Below the pieces are notes generated by a model. The model ran no database searches. It was not told the DNA's origin and was given only the letters and a program-made list of their open reading frames with translations. Both the position numbers and the translations under genes were made by a program. Positions 23,936 to 31,795 of a stretch of DNA of 64,000 nucleotides are shown one piece after another. The stretch comes from Streptomyces sp. MMG1533 (GTDB taxonomy: Bacteria; Actinomycetota; Actinomycetes; Streptomycetales; Streptomycetaceae): assembly GCF_001279775.1 (NCBI RefSeq), contig NZ_LGDG01000003.1:62001-126000 (forward strand). The letters are read 5' to 3'. Numbering within the stretch: the stretch's first letter is position 1; the number at the start of each line of letters is the position of its first letter.

Positions 23936-25525
23936 GTGAACGACACCGCCCGTGCGCTCGGCGCATCCCGCACCCTCTGGGACCTGGTCTCCCGCCGCGC
24001 CGACCTCACCCCCGACCGCCCGGTCCTCCTCCAGGACGACCGTGCGCTGAGCTTCGGAGAGCTGCGCAATCGTGCCGAGCGGGTCGCGGCGGGCCTGCAC
24101 GACCTCGGCGTACGCCCCGGCACGGTCGTCGCCTGGCAGCTGCCCACCCGTATCGAGACGGCTCTGCTGTCCTTCGCGCTGGCCCGTCTGGGCGCCGTAC
24201 AGACCCCGGTCATCCCGTTCTACCGGGACCGCGAGGTCGCCTTCGCGCTGCGCGAGTCGAAGGCGGAGTACTTCGCGGTGCCGGGCGAGTGGCGCGGCTA
24301 CGACCACACGGAGATGGCACGGCGGCTCGGCGCGAAGGGGATCATCGAGGCGTACGACCGCCTGCCCGACGGCGCCCCGAGCGTGCTGCCTCCGCCGCCC
24401 GCCGAGGGCACCTCGGTCCGCTGGATCTACTGGACCTCGGGCACGACCTCGTCCCCCAAGGGCGTACTGCACACGGACCGTTCGCTGATCGCGGGCGGCT
24501 CCTGCCTCGCGCACGCGCTACGGCCCTCCGCATCCGACATCGGCTCGATCGCCTTCCCGTACGCCCACATCGGCGGCCCCGACTACATGGTGATGCTGCT
24601 GCTGTACGGCTTCCCGGCGGTGATGTTCGAGCAGTTCGCGCTGCCGGACGCGCTGGAGGGGTACCGCAGGCACGGGGTGACGATGGCGGGCGGATCGACC
24701 GCCTTCTACTCGATGTTCCTCGCGGAGCAGCGCAAGCAGCCGGGCGTCCCGGTCATTCCCTCCCTGCGGCTGCTCGCGGGCGGCGGGGCTCCCAAGCCGC
24801 CGGAGGTGTACCACGCCGTCGTACGGGAGATGGGGGTGCAGCTGACCCACGGGTACGGCATGACCGAGGTGCCGATGATCACGATGGGGGCGCCGGACGA
24901 CTCGGTGGACAACCTCGCGACGACGGAGGGGCGGCCGCCCGAGGAGATGGAGATACGGATCGTGGACGGCGAGGTGCGGCTGAAGGGGGAGGCCGTGTGC
25001 CGGGGATACCTGGATCCGTCCCAGACGGCGGAAGCCTTCGACGAGGAGGGGTTCCTGCGTACCGGGGACCTCGGACGTCTGACGGACACCGGCCATCTCG
25101 TCCTCACCGGCCGGCTCAAGGACGTCATCATCCGCAAGGGCGAGAACATCTCGGCGAAGGAGATCGAGGACCTGCTGCACCGTCATCCGGGCGTCGGGGA
25201 CGTGGCGGTGATCGGGCTGCCGGACGCGGAGCGCGGAGAGCTGGTCTGTGCCGTGGTCGAGGCGGCGGAACAGCCGTCCGGTGCCTCCGGGGCCTCCGGG
25301 GCCTCCGGTGCCTCCGGGGCCTCCGGGGCCTCCGGGGCCTCCGGGGCCCAGGAGTTGACCCTGGACGCGGTGACGTCGTACCTGCGCGCGGAAGGACTGT
25401 CGACGCACAAGCTGCCGGAGCGGCTGGAGGTGGTGGACGCCCTTCCGCGGGGCGAGACGCTGCGGAAGGTGCTCAAGTACAAGCTCAGGGAGCGTTTCTC
25501 AGGTCACTCGGGGACGGTGAAGTAA
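23936..25525 (+). CDS. AMP-forming acyl-CoA synthetase with Ser-Gly-Ala repeat linker
   Basis: The 529-residue ANL enzyme has the P-loop-like YWTSGTTSSPKGVLHT, the adenylate site HGYGMTEVP, and the hinge TGDLGRLTDTGHLVLTGRLKD. The terminal catalytic lysine region LPRGETLRKVLKYKLRE follows. It should activate a carboxylic acid to its CoA ester through an acyl-AMP. Eight exact Ser-Gly-Ala tripeptides, coded by 9-bp repeats, are inserted in the small C-terminal domain near residues 448-471. GTG 23936 follows AGGGGG and operator F. The 3' end overlaps the convergent EF-hand gene by 22 bp. Confidence 0.88.
   Translation: MNDTARALGASRTLWDLVSRRADLTPDRPVLLQDDRALSFGELRNRAERVAAGLHDLGVRPGTVVAWQLPTRIETALLSFALARLGAVQTPVIPFYRDREVAFALRESKAEYFAVPGEWRGYDHTEMARRLGAKGIIEAYDRLPDGAPSVLPPPPAEGTSVRWIYWTSGTTSSPKGVLHTDRSLIAGGSCLAHALRPSASDIGSIAFPYAHIGGPDYMVMLLLYGFPAVMFEQFALPDALEGYRRHGVTMAGGSTAFYSMFLAEQRKQPGVPVIPSLRLLAGGGAPKPPEVYHAVVREMGVQLTHGYGMTEVPMITMGAPDDSVDNLATTEGRPPEEMEIRIVDGEVRLKGEAVCRGYLDPSQTAEAFDEEGFLRTGDLGRLTDTGHLVLTGRLKDVIIRKGENISAKEIEDLLHRHPGVGDVAVIGLPDAERGELVCAVVEAAEQPSGASGASGASGASGASGASGASGAQELTLDAVTSYLRAEGLSTHKLPERLEVVDALPRGETLRKVLKYKLRERFSGHSGTVK
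25277..25348 (+). repeat. 9-bp tandem repeat, eight units, inside acyl-CoA synthetase gene
   Basis: TCCGGGGCC or TCCGGTGCC repeated eight times in frame, encoding (Ser-Gly-Ala)8. Unit length is a multiple of three, so copy-number change would not break the gene. Confidence 0.9.
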
Positions 25526-26016
25526 CGCGCGAAGGCGGTCACGATCTCGGTCTCGCCGACCTTGCCGTCGGCGTCCGTGTCGAGCGCGGTCGCGGCGGCC
25601 CGGGCGATGTCCTGGGGAACGCCCAGGATCCCGAGCACGCGCGCGGTGTCCTCGACGGTGGCCGCGCCGTCCCCGTCCGGGTCGGCTACCGCGAGCGCCG
25701 CGTGCAGGAAGGGGCGGGCGATCTCGGCGAAGCCCTCGGGGTTGTCACGCAGGCGCTTGACCGCACCGCCCACGAACTCCTCCCGGGTGATGCGCTGGTC
25801 GCCGTCCCGGTCCGCTATACCGGCCATGCCCTGCCAGAACGCCTCGGCACCGAGATACAGGGCCTGTCCCTTGTCGGACCGGGCCGCCGTGCCGAACTCC
25901 GTGAGCAGCGCCTTGGCCGCCACGTTGAAGTCCTCGCGGTCGATGTAGCCGTTGCCGTCCTGGTCGAAGGTGGCGAACCGGGCCGCGATCCGGCGCTCGT
26001 ACTCGCTGCTGACCAT
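25504..26016 (-). CDS. EF-hand calcium-binding protein (calerythrin-like)
   Basis: The 170-residue soluble protein carries EF-hand loops DQDGNGYIDREDF (about residues 18-30), DRDGDQRITREEF (about 69-81), DPDGDGAATVEDT (about 112-124) and DTDADGKVGETEI (about 144-156). All four look able to bind calcium by their Asp/Glu ladder. The spacing matches calerythrin and sarcoplasmic-type proteins, thought to buffer or sense Ca2+ in actinomycete cytoplasm. It converges on, and slightly overlaps, the acyl-CoA synthetase gene. Confidence 0.92.
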   Translation of the reverse strand: MVSSEYERRIAARFATFDQDGNGYIDREDFNVAAKALLTEFGTAARSDKGQALYLGAEAFWQGMAGIADRDGDQRITREEFVGGAVKRLRDNPEGFAEIARPFLHAALAVADPDGDGAATVEDTARVLGILGVPQDIARAAATALDTDADGKVGETEIVTAFARYFTVPE

Positions 26017-26175
26017 GTCTCTTCGTGCCGCCTTACGTGACGTCGGGGTGCGAGGCCCTCCGCCTCCGCACGGAGCGTATGACGCGGAAGGCCCTCCGGG
26101 CGCGGGAAAGTGACGCTTGTGCCAAGACCGGGGGGATTTCGGGACAACGGTGTGGCAGAGCGACAGCCCCGGGCC

Positions 26176-26556
26176 TCAGGCCGACAGGGGGCCGGCCTCT
26201 TCGGTCACGGCCGAGTCGAGATCCGGATGGACGTCGAAGAGCCGACGGACGCCCAGCGCGCCGAGCACTCTGTTGACGTGGGAGCCGTCCTCCGCGCCCT
26301 TGGCCGGGAGGATCAGGCGGAGCCTGCCCTGACAGGAGCGGATGAGGCGGCGGGAGGCTATGAGAACGCCCACGCCGCTGGAGTCGCAGAAGAAGACTTC
26401 GGAGAGGTCGAGGACGATGCTGTGGCCGCCCTCGGCGACCACGTCGTGCACCCGCTGACGCAGCACCGGCGACGTCACCAGGTCCAGCTCGCCCGACACC
26501 TGGAGCACGGCCCACTCGCCCTGCCCACCGCCGGTCACATTGAACGCCACCACCAT
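26176..26556 (-). CDS. STAS-domain anti-sigma factor antagonist
   Basis: A 126-residue STAS protein: WAVLQVSGELDLVTSPVLRQRV at the start, and the phosphorylation-site loop VLDLSEVFFCDSSGVGVLI with Ser59/Ser60. Dephosphorylated antagonists bind RsbW-like anti-sigma kinases and free a sigma factor. It is divergent from an ECF sigma gene about 350 bp away, but STAS switches normally act on SigB-type factors, so a direct link is unproven. The HATPase protein at 20799-21275 is a possible partner. Confidence 0.88.
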   Translation of the reverse strand: MVVAFNVTGGGQGEWAVLQVSGELDLVTSPVLRQRVHDVVAEGGHSIVLDLSEVFFCDSSGVGVLIASRRLIRSCQGRLRLILPAKGAEDGSHVNRVLGALGVRRLFDVHPDLDSAVTEEAGPLSA

Positions 26557-26905
26557 GCCCTTCGCTCGCCGGAAAGCAAACGGAAGCCATCCCTACGCTT
26601 CCTTGCAGCGCGGCTGCCCAGCGGCCGTTCCCTGAAACACAGGCCCAGAAACGGCAGCAAATCAAAAGAGGCTGGTTTCCGCCGTATTCGATCCTGTTCG
26701 ATCGGGTCTGATCGGGCGGGGTTCGGGTAGGCGCCGTCTTCGAGGACAGTGCCCGTCGAGATCCACTACCACCTCGCGGCCCCGGGGGGCGCGCATTGGA
26801 ACAAAGGGGCGTGCGGTTTCGGAGGTGCCGACTACATTCGAGGAGACGGTGGGCGCAGGCTTGACAGGGACACGAGCCGGGACACGGGCAGGCTGAGGGG
26901 GCCGC
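26557..26905. other. Divergent promoter region (349 bp)
   Basis: Spacer between the STAS and ECF sigma genes with no supportable gene. It holds a less GC-rich patch near 26650-26700, clustered GATC/TGATC motifs at 26690-26720, a TTGACA at 26862 and the direct repeat GGGACACG near 26868-26887. A promoter for the sigma gene is likely here but no clear -10 stands out. Confidence 0.35.
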
Positions 26906-27487
26906 ATGGCGAAGAAGGACGCACCGCCCCGCTGGGACCGCAAGATGCAGCAGCGGCTCGCACGCGGTGAGGCGGCCGCCCTCGGTGAGCTCTACGACCG
27001 CTTCGCCTCGCTCGTGCACGGCCTCGCCCATCGCGTCCTCGGCGACGAACGCGCCGCCGACGGCATCACCCGCGAGGTCTTCGCCCATGTCTGGGAGCAC
27101 CCCGACACCTACGACCCCAAACAGGGCCCCCTGCGCTCCTGGGTCGCCGCCCTGACCCACCGCCTCGCCGTGCAGCGGCTGCGCGCCACCGAGACCGCCG
27201 CCCTGACCCGGGAGGGCCACGGCACCACCGAGGACCTGGAGCGCAAGGTCCGCCACGCCTCGGTCGCCGCCCGCGCCGACTACATCGTCCAGTCCATGCC
27301 CGTGCCCCTGCGGGCCGCCCTGGAGCTCGCCTACTTCCAGCGCCGCGACTACCGCCAGACCGCCGCCGACCTCGGCGTCACCGAGGACGAGGCCCGCCGC
27401 CGGCTCCGCCTCGGCCTGCAACTGCTCTCCACCGCCCACGACGCCGGAGCACCCGGGGCACCACCCGGATACGGGGGTGCGGCATGA
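26906..27487 (+). CDS. ECF-type RNA polymerase sigma factor
   Basis: The 193-residue protein has sigma region 2 (LGELYDRFASLVHGLAHRVLGDERAADGITREVFAHVWEHP, the -10 reading helix). Region 4 follows (MPVPLRAALELAYFQRRDYRQTAADLGVTEDEARRRLRLGL, a helix-turn-helix). There is no region 1 or 3. Its stop overlaps the start of the anti-sigma gene by 4 bp (ATGA), the usual coupling for an ECF pair. The signal is unknown; the mycothiol-type domain in the partner suggests redox or electrophile stress. Confidence 0.9.
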   Translation: MAKKDAPPRWDRKMQQRLARGEAAALGELYDRFASLVHGLAHRVLGDERAADGITREVFAHVWEHPDTYDPKQGPLRSWVAALTHRLAVQRLRATETAALTREGHGTTEDLERKVRHASVAARADYIVQSMPVPLRAALELAYFQRRDYRQTAADLGVTEDEARRRLRLGLQLLSTAHDAGAPGAPPGYGGAA

Positions 27488-28887
27488 GCGGGACGGGCCG
27501 CTTCGAGGCGTTCGGCGAGCACGGCGACGACGAGGGAGGGACAGGACAGGAAGGCCAGGAGGGGTACGACGGCTCCCACAAGCCCGACGACGACATGGGC
27601 GCCGACCTGAGCCACGACCAGGGCGGGCACGGCGGCCCCGCCGGCCCCGGCAACGGCCACACCCCCGACCCCGGCCCCGGCCTGCCACCCCTCATCCCCA
27701 TGCCCCGCGCCTCCGTCGAGGACGGCGACCGGCCACTGCCCGCGCTGCAGGAGCCGCCCCCGCCCGCCCCGCCGCTCATCCTGGAGCACGCCGTCCTGAA
27801 GGCGCTCCTCGGGGCGTGGGCGCTCGCCGCCTGCTCGCCGGAGGAGACGCTGGCCGTCGAGGACCACCTCGGGGACTGCGGAAACTGCGCGGACGAGGCC
27901 CTGCGCCTGCGCGAGGCGGTCGGCCTGCTGCAGCGCCCGGAGAGCCTCGACCTGGACCCCGGCCTGCGCACCCGCGTCCTGGAGGGCTGCCTCGACCGGC
28001 GCCCGCCCCGCATTCCGGTGCCCGACTGGGCGACACCGTACGACGCCGAGACGGCTCGCCTGGACGCCCTGCTCCAGGACATAGGCGACGCCGAGTGGCA
28101 CACGCCCGTGCGGCTGCGCTGGTTCGAGGCCGACGAGGCGACGAGCCGTCGTACGACGGTCGCCGGGGTCATCGCGCACCTGCTCACCGTCGACGGGCTG
28201 GTCGCGATCGCCCTCGGCCTCGACGACCCGCTGGGCGAGGTCACCGCCGACGCGCCGACACCCACCGCGCGGACCGAGGCGTACTGGCGGGCCTCGCACT
28301 TCCCGCCGACCCGGAAGGTCCGTGTGCCCTGGCGGGAGCAGAGCCACGACCTGGTGCGCACGGTGTCCTTCACCGGCGGCGGCCCCGGCCGGCTGGCCGT
28401 CCCGTACGGCGCCTTCGAACTGCCGCTGCACGACGCGATGCTGGACCGCGCCTTCGAGTGCTGGGTGCACGCGGAGGACATCGCCGAGGCGGTGGACTAC
28501 CCGTACGGCCCGCCCTCGCCGCGCCATCTCAACCGCATGATCGACCTCGCGGCCCGCATGCTGCCCGCCGCACTGGCGGTACGACGCCGGACCGGGCTGG
28601 CCGCACCGGCCCCCGGCCGGCACCTGGTCCCGGTCGGCGAGCCCGGCCGCAGCCTGCGCCTGGAGATCGAGGGCCACGGCGGCGGCGAGTGGCTGATCCC
28701 CCTGGACTCCCCCGGCGCGGTGGGTTCCGCCGAGCACGAGGTCGCCCATGTCGCCCTGGACGGCGTGGAGTTCTGCCGACTGGCGGCGGGCCACGTGTCC
28801 CCGCAGGAGGCTGCCGCGGGGCAGCTGGGGGACCGGGAGGCGATCAAGGACGTGCTGTTCGCGGCGGCGTCACTGAGCCGGATGTGA
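27484..28887 (+). CDS. Zinc anti-sigma factor fused to mycothiol-dependent maleylpyruvate isomerase-like domain
   Basis: The 467-residue protein has a disordered acidic/Pro-rich N-terminus (residues 1-95). The anti-sigma zinc motif follows with His128, Cys132 and Cys135 (DHLGDCGNCADEA). A C-terminal DinB/MDMPI-like domain carries AGVIAHLLTVDG and ECWVHAEDIAEAVDYP. Classic anti-sigma proteins have a membrane or small sensor domain; here the sensor is an enzyme-like fold that in relatives uses mycothiol. The gene is coupled to the ECF sigma gene by a 4-bp overlap. Confidence 0.82.
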   Translation: MSGTGRFEAFGEHGDDEGGTGQEGQEGYDGSHKPDDDMGADLSHDQGGHGGPAGPGNGHTPDPGPGLPPLIPMPRASVEDGDRPLPALQEPPPPAPPLILEHAVLKALLGAWALAACSPEETLAVEDHLGDCGNCADEALRLREAVGLLQRPESLDLDPGLRTRVLEGCLDRRPPRIPVPDWATPYDAETARLDALLQDIGDAEWHTPVRLRWFEADEATSRRTTVAGVIAHLLTVDGLVAIALGLDDPLGEVTADAPTPTARTEAYWRASHFPPTRKVRVPWREQSHDLVRTVSFTGGGPGRLAVPYGAFELPLHDAMLDRAFECWVHAEDIAEAVDYPYGPPSPRHLNRMIDLAARMLPAALAVRRRTGLAAPAPGRHLVPVGEPGRSLRLEIEGHGGGEWLIPLDSPGAVGSAEHEVAHVALDGVEFCRLAAGHVSPQEAAAGQLGDREAIKDVLFAAASLSRM

Positions 28888-28899
28888 GGCCCTCAGCCG

Positions 28900-29781
28900 T
28901 CAGGCGAACACGACCGTCCGGCGCCCGTTCAGCAGGATCCGCCGCTCCGCATGCCACTTCACCGCGCGCGCCAGCGCCTGGCACTCCACGTCACGGCCGA
29001 TCGCGACGAGCTGGTCCGGCGTCACGTCGTGGCCGACGCGCTCGACCTCCTGCTCGATGATCGGGCCCTCGTCGAGGTCGGCGGTCACGTAGTGCGCGGT
29101 GGCACCGATCAGCTTCACACCGCGGGCGTGCGCCTGGTGGTACGGCTTCGCGCCCTTGAAGCTCGGCAGGAAGGAGTGGTGGATGTTGATGATGCGGCCG
29201 CTGAGCTGCTTGCACAGGTCGTCGGAGAGCACCTGCATGTAGCGGGCGAGGACGACCAGCTCGACGTTCTCCTCGCGCACCAGATCGAGGAGCCGCGCCT
29301 CGGCCTCCGCCTTCGTGTCCTTCGTCACCGGGATGTGGTGGAAGGGGATGTCGTAAGACCTCACGAGCTCGGCGAAGTCCGTGTGGTTGGACACCACGGC
29401 GGCGATCTCCACCGGCAGCGCGCCGATCCGGGCGCGGAAGAGCAGGTCGTTCAGGCAGTGCCCGAACTTGCTGACCATCAGCACGATGCGCATCTTGTCG
29501 TCGGCCCGGTTGATCTGCCAGTCCATGTGGAAGGCGTCACCGATCGCCGCGAAGCTGGCCCGCAGCTTGTCCACGGTCACCGGCGCCTCCGCCGAGAAGT
29601 GGACCCGCATGAAGAACAGTCCCGTGTCGTGGTCGCCGAACTGCTGACTGTCCTCGATGTTGCAGCCGGTCATGAAGAGGTAGCTCGACACGGCGTGCAC
29701 GATGCCCTGCTTGTCGGGGCAGGAGAGGGTGAGGACGTACTGGTCGGCGGGAGCGGCGGCTCGGGTGGACTGGGCGTTCAT
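28900..29781 (-). CDS. purU: Formyltetrahydrofolate deformylase
   Basis: At 293 residues the length is typical. The N-terminal ACT domain reads YVLTLSCPDKQGIVHAVSSYLF. The C-terminal formyltransferase-fold catalytic domain has the folate site NIHHSFLPSFKGAKPYHQA and GATAHYVTADLDEGPII, holding the Asn-His-Asp catalytic set. The enzyme hydrolyses 10-formyl-THF to formate and THF, balancing one-carbon pools. It stands alone between convergent and co-directional genes of unrelated function. Confidence 0.95.
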   Translation of the reverse strand: MNAQSTRAAAPADQYVLTLSCPDKQGIVHAVSSYLFMTGCNIEDSQQFGDHDTGLFFMRVHFSAEAPVTVDKLRASFAAIGDAFHMDWQINRADDKMRIVLMVSKFGHCLNDLLFRARIGALPVEIAAVVSNHTDFAELVRSYDIPFHHIPVTKDTKAEAEARLLDLVREENVELVVLARYMQVLSDDLCKQLSGRIINIHHSFLPSFKGAKPYHQAHARGVKLIGATAHYVTADLDEGPIIEQEVERVGHDVTPDQLVAIGRDVECQALARAVKWHAERRILLNGRRTVVFA

Positions 29782-29828
29782 GCAGGACAGGGTCCCATAT
29801 CCGGCGCCCGGGCCGTCCTGCCGTCTCG

Positions 29829-30329
29829 CTACGCAGACCGCGTCAGGATCCGCAGCACCTCGAGCGTGCTCGGCGGCGCGTCCGGGTCCTCCCCGTCGGC
29901 CACCGCCAGCCGTACGTGCGCGTCACGCGCCGCACGGACCGCGTCCGGCCACCCCTGGTGGTCGACGTACACGGAGACCGGGGCGTCCGGCCCGACCTGG
30001 TGCATGATCCGCAGCACGCGCAGGACGGCGGTGTCGACGAGGGCCGCCTCCTGGGAGTCCCGGAAGATCGTGCCGACGTACTTCTCGGCGGACCAGTTGT
30101 CCAGCCAGGTGTCCTCGACCAGGCGGTAGACGGCGTCGGTGACGTCCCCGTACCCGTCGACACCGGCCAGCCAGACGTTCTGCTGGAACACCGGATCGGA
30201 GAGCATGTGCAGCGCGGAGCGCACATTGCTGCGCCAGCGCCACCACGGCATGTCGTTCTGTGGCATGCCGCCCATGGTGGACGAGCGACGGCCGTGACGG
30301 GAAGAGTTCTCCGAACCTTGCACGGTCAT
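29829..30329 (-). CDS. SCO4402-family conserved hypothetical protein
   Basis: This 166-residue protein has a strongly conserved-looking core, DMPWWRWRSNVRSALHMLSD, then EDTWLDNWSAEKYVGTIFRD and AVLRVLRIMHQVGPDAPVSVY. I recognise it as the actinobacterial family named after SCO4402, from memory. No catalytic motif, signal or membrane segment is seen; the Trp-rich opening is unusual. The ATG at 30329 has AGGA upstream; a start at the internal MGGMPQ is possible. It lies 47 bp upstream of purU in the same direction. Confidence 0.75.
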   Translation of the reverse strand: MTVQGSENSSRHGRRSSTMGGMPQNDMPWWRWRSNVRSALHMLSDPVFQQNVWLAGVDGYGDVTDAVYRLVEDTWLDNWSAEKYVGTIFRDSQEAALVDTAVLRVLRIMHQVGPDAPVSVYVDHQGWPDAVRAARDAHVRLAVADGEDPDAPPSTLEVLRILTRSA

Positions 30330-30426
30330 CGATCGTACGTTCCTCGCCTCAGGCGCCTCACCGGCCCCCCGCTGTTCACCCGCACGTCACCACGTCATAA
30401 CCAAGGGTCACTCCCGGGTTAGCGGT

Positions 30427-31755
30427 GTGACGAAAGCGTGTGTGTCCATGACCGGCAGGCGACGCATCCGCAGTACCTTCCTCCCCCCTTTCAACCGGCC
30501 CGCCAGAGCCACGGCTCTCGCCGCGGGGGCACTGGTGGCGTTCGCGTCACTGACGGCCGGTTGCGGGGTCGTTCCCGGTGCCACGGGGGGCTCCGGGGAC
30601 GACCCGATCAAGGTGATGACCTGGGCCCCGCAGGACACCGGTGCGACCAACAAACCCGGCATGCCCGCCTTCGCCCAGGCGTACGCCCGCTGGATCAACG
30701 CCCAGGGCGGTATCAACGGCCGCAAGCTCACCGTACTGACCTGCAACGACCACAACGACAGCGTGGCCGCGGCGAAGTGCGCCCGGCGCGCGGTCAAGGA
30801 GGGCGTCGTCGCGGTCGTCGGCTCCTACAGCCAGTACAGCGACTCCTTCTTCCCGCCCCTTGAGGGCTCGGGCATCCCCTACATAGGCGGCTACGGCGTC
30901 ACCACCGACGAGTTCACCAGCCCGCTCTCCTACCCCGTCAACGGCGGCGCCCCCACCCTCCTGGCCGGCCTCGGCAAGGCCCTCGCCCCGAGCTGCGGCC
31001 CCGTGGCCCTCGTACGGCCCGACACCATCGCCGGCGACGAACTGCCCGTGCTGCTCGACTCCGGCCTGACGGCGGGCGGGCACGCGACCGCGGCGGACCT
31101 GCGGGCCGCGGAGGACGCCACCGAGTACTCGGAGCAGTCGGAGGCGGCACTGAAGAACACCACCGGCGACTCGGTGAAGAAGGGGTGCGTCGTCCCCTCG
31201 ATCGGCGACCGCACCGGCACCTTCATGGACTCCTTCCGCCGCGCCCGCGAGGAATACCCGGAGGTACGCACCGGCACCGTCCTCGGCAGCGTCGACCAGA
31301 CGGTGATCGACGCCTCCGGCGGGCGCTCCGGGCCGTACGAGGGGTCTTACATCACCGGCTGGTACCCGGTGGAGACCGACGCCCGCTGGGACGCGATGAA
31401 GAAGGTCATCAGCGAGAAGGCCTTCGGCGACAACCGGATCGACCCCGCGGACGCCGGGGTGCAGACGACCTGGATCGCCTACACGGTGTTCAAGGCGGCC
31501 GTCGAGTCCCTGGGCGACGGAGAGGTGAGCGCCGACTCCGTGCGCCGGGCCCTGGACGACGGGCTCAAGGTCTCGACGGGCGGTCTGACGCCGACGCTCC
31601 GCTGGGAGTTCCAGGCCGAACTCGCCTCCGTCGGCTTCCCTCGCCTGGTCAACACCGACGTGACCCTGCAAGTCGTGCGGGGCGGGCGGCTGGTGTCGGC
31701 GAAGAAGGGCTTCACCGACGTGACGAGCACGCTGAAGAACGCGAACCTGGGCTGA
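30427..31755 (+). CDS. Branched-chain-amino-acid-type ABC transporter substrate-binding lipoprotein
   Basis: The signal peptide ends in the lipobox LTAGC near residue 40, so the protein is a membrane-anchored lipoprotein. The mature part is a type I periplasmic-binding fold of the Leu/Ile/Val (LivJ) group: FAQAYARWINAQGGINGRKL near the start, VVAVVGSYSQYSDSF, then a C-terminal TTWIAYTVFKAAVESLG. No permease or ATPase gene is adjacent, so it is an orphan receptor or serves a distant transporter. GTG 30427 or ATG 30448 could start it. It ends in a hairpin terminator. Confidence 0.87.
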   Translation: MTKACVSMTGRRRIRSTFLPPFNRPARATALAAGALVAFASLTAGCGVVPGATGGSGDDPIKVMTWAPQDTGATNKPGMPAFAQAYARWINAQGGINGRKLTVLTCNDHNDSVAAAKCARRAVKEGVVAVVGSYSQYSDSFFPPLEGSGIPYIGGYGVTTDEFTSPLSYPVNGGAPTLLAGLGKALAPSCGPVALVRPDTIAGDELPVLLDSGLTAGGHATAADLRAAEDATEYSEQSEAALKNTTGDSVKKGCVVPSIGDRTGTFMDSFRRAREEYPEVRTGTVLGSVDQTVIDASGGRSGPYEGSYITGWYPVETDARWDAMKKVISEKAFGDNRIDPADAGVQTTWIAYTVFKAAVESLGDGEVSADSVRRALDDGLKVSTGGLTPTLRWEFQAELASVGFPRLVNTDVTLQVVRGGRLVSAKKGFTDVTSTLKNANLG

Positions 31756-31783
31756 GGGGCCCGGGCCGGGCAGGCCCCTCAGC
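31751..31783. terminator. Bidirectional hairpin between convergent genes
   Basis: Perfect 11-bp stem GCTGAGGGGCC / GGCCCCTCAGC with an 11-nt loop. It contains the stop codon of the lipoprotein gene and ends 12 bp from the stop of the convergent membrane protein gene. No U-tract. Confidence 0.7.
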
Positions 31784-31795
31784 CGCGGGTCCGGG

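Noticed and set aside
26862..26905. Promoter for the ECF sigma gene at TTGACA 26862
   Set aside because: No matching -10 at 16-18 bp; too little evidence to annotate.
27477..29060. 527-codon Arg/Pro-rich frame overlapping the anti-sigma gene
   Set aside because: Low-complexity shadow; the ATGA-coupled frame at 27484 carries the zinc motif and isomerase-like domain.
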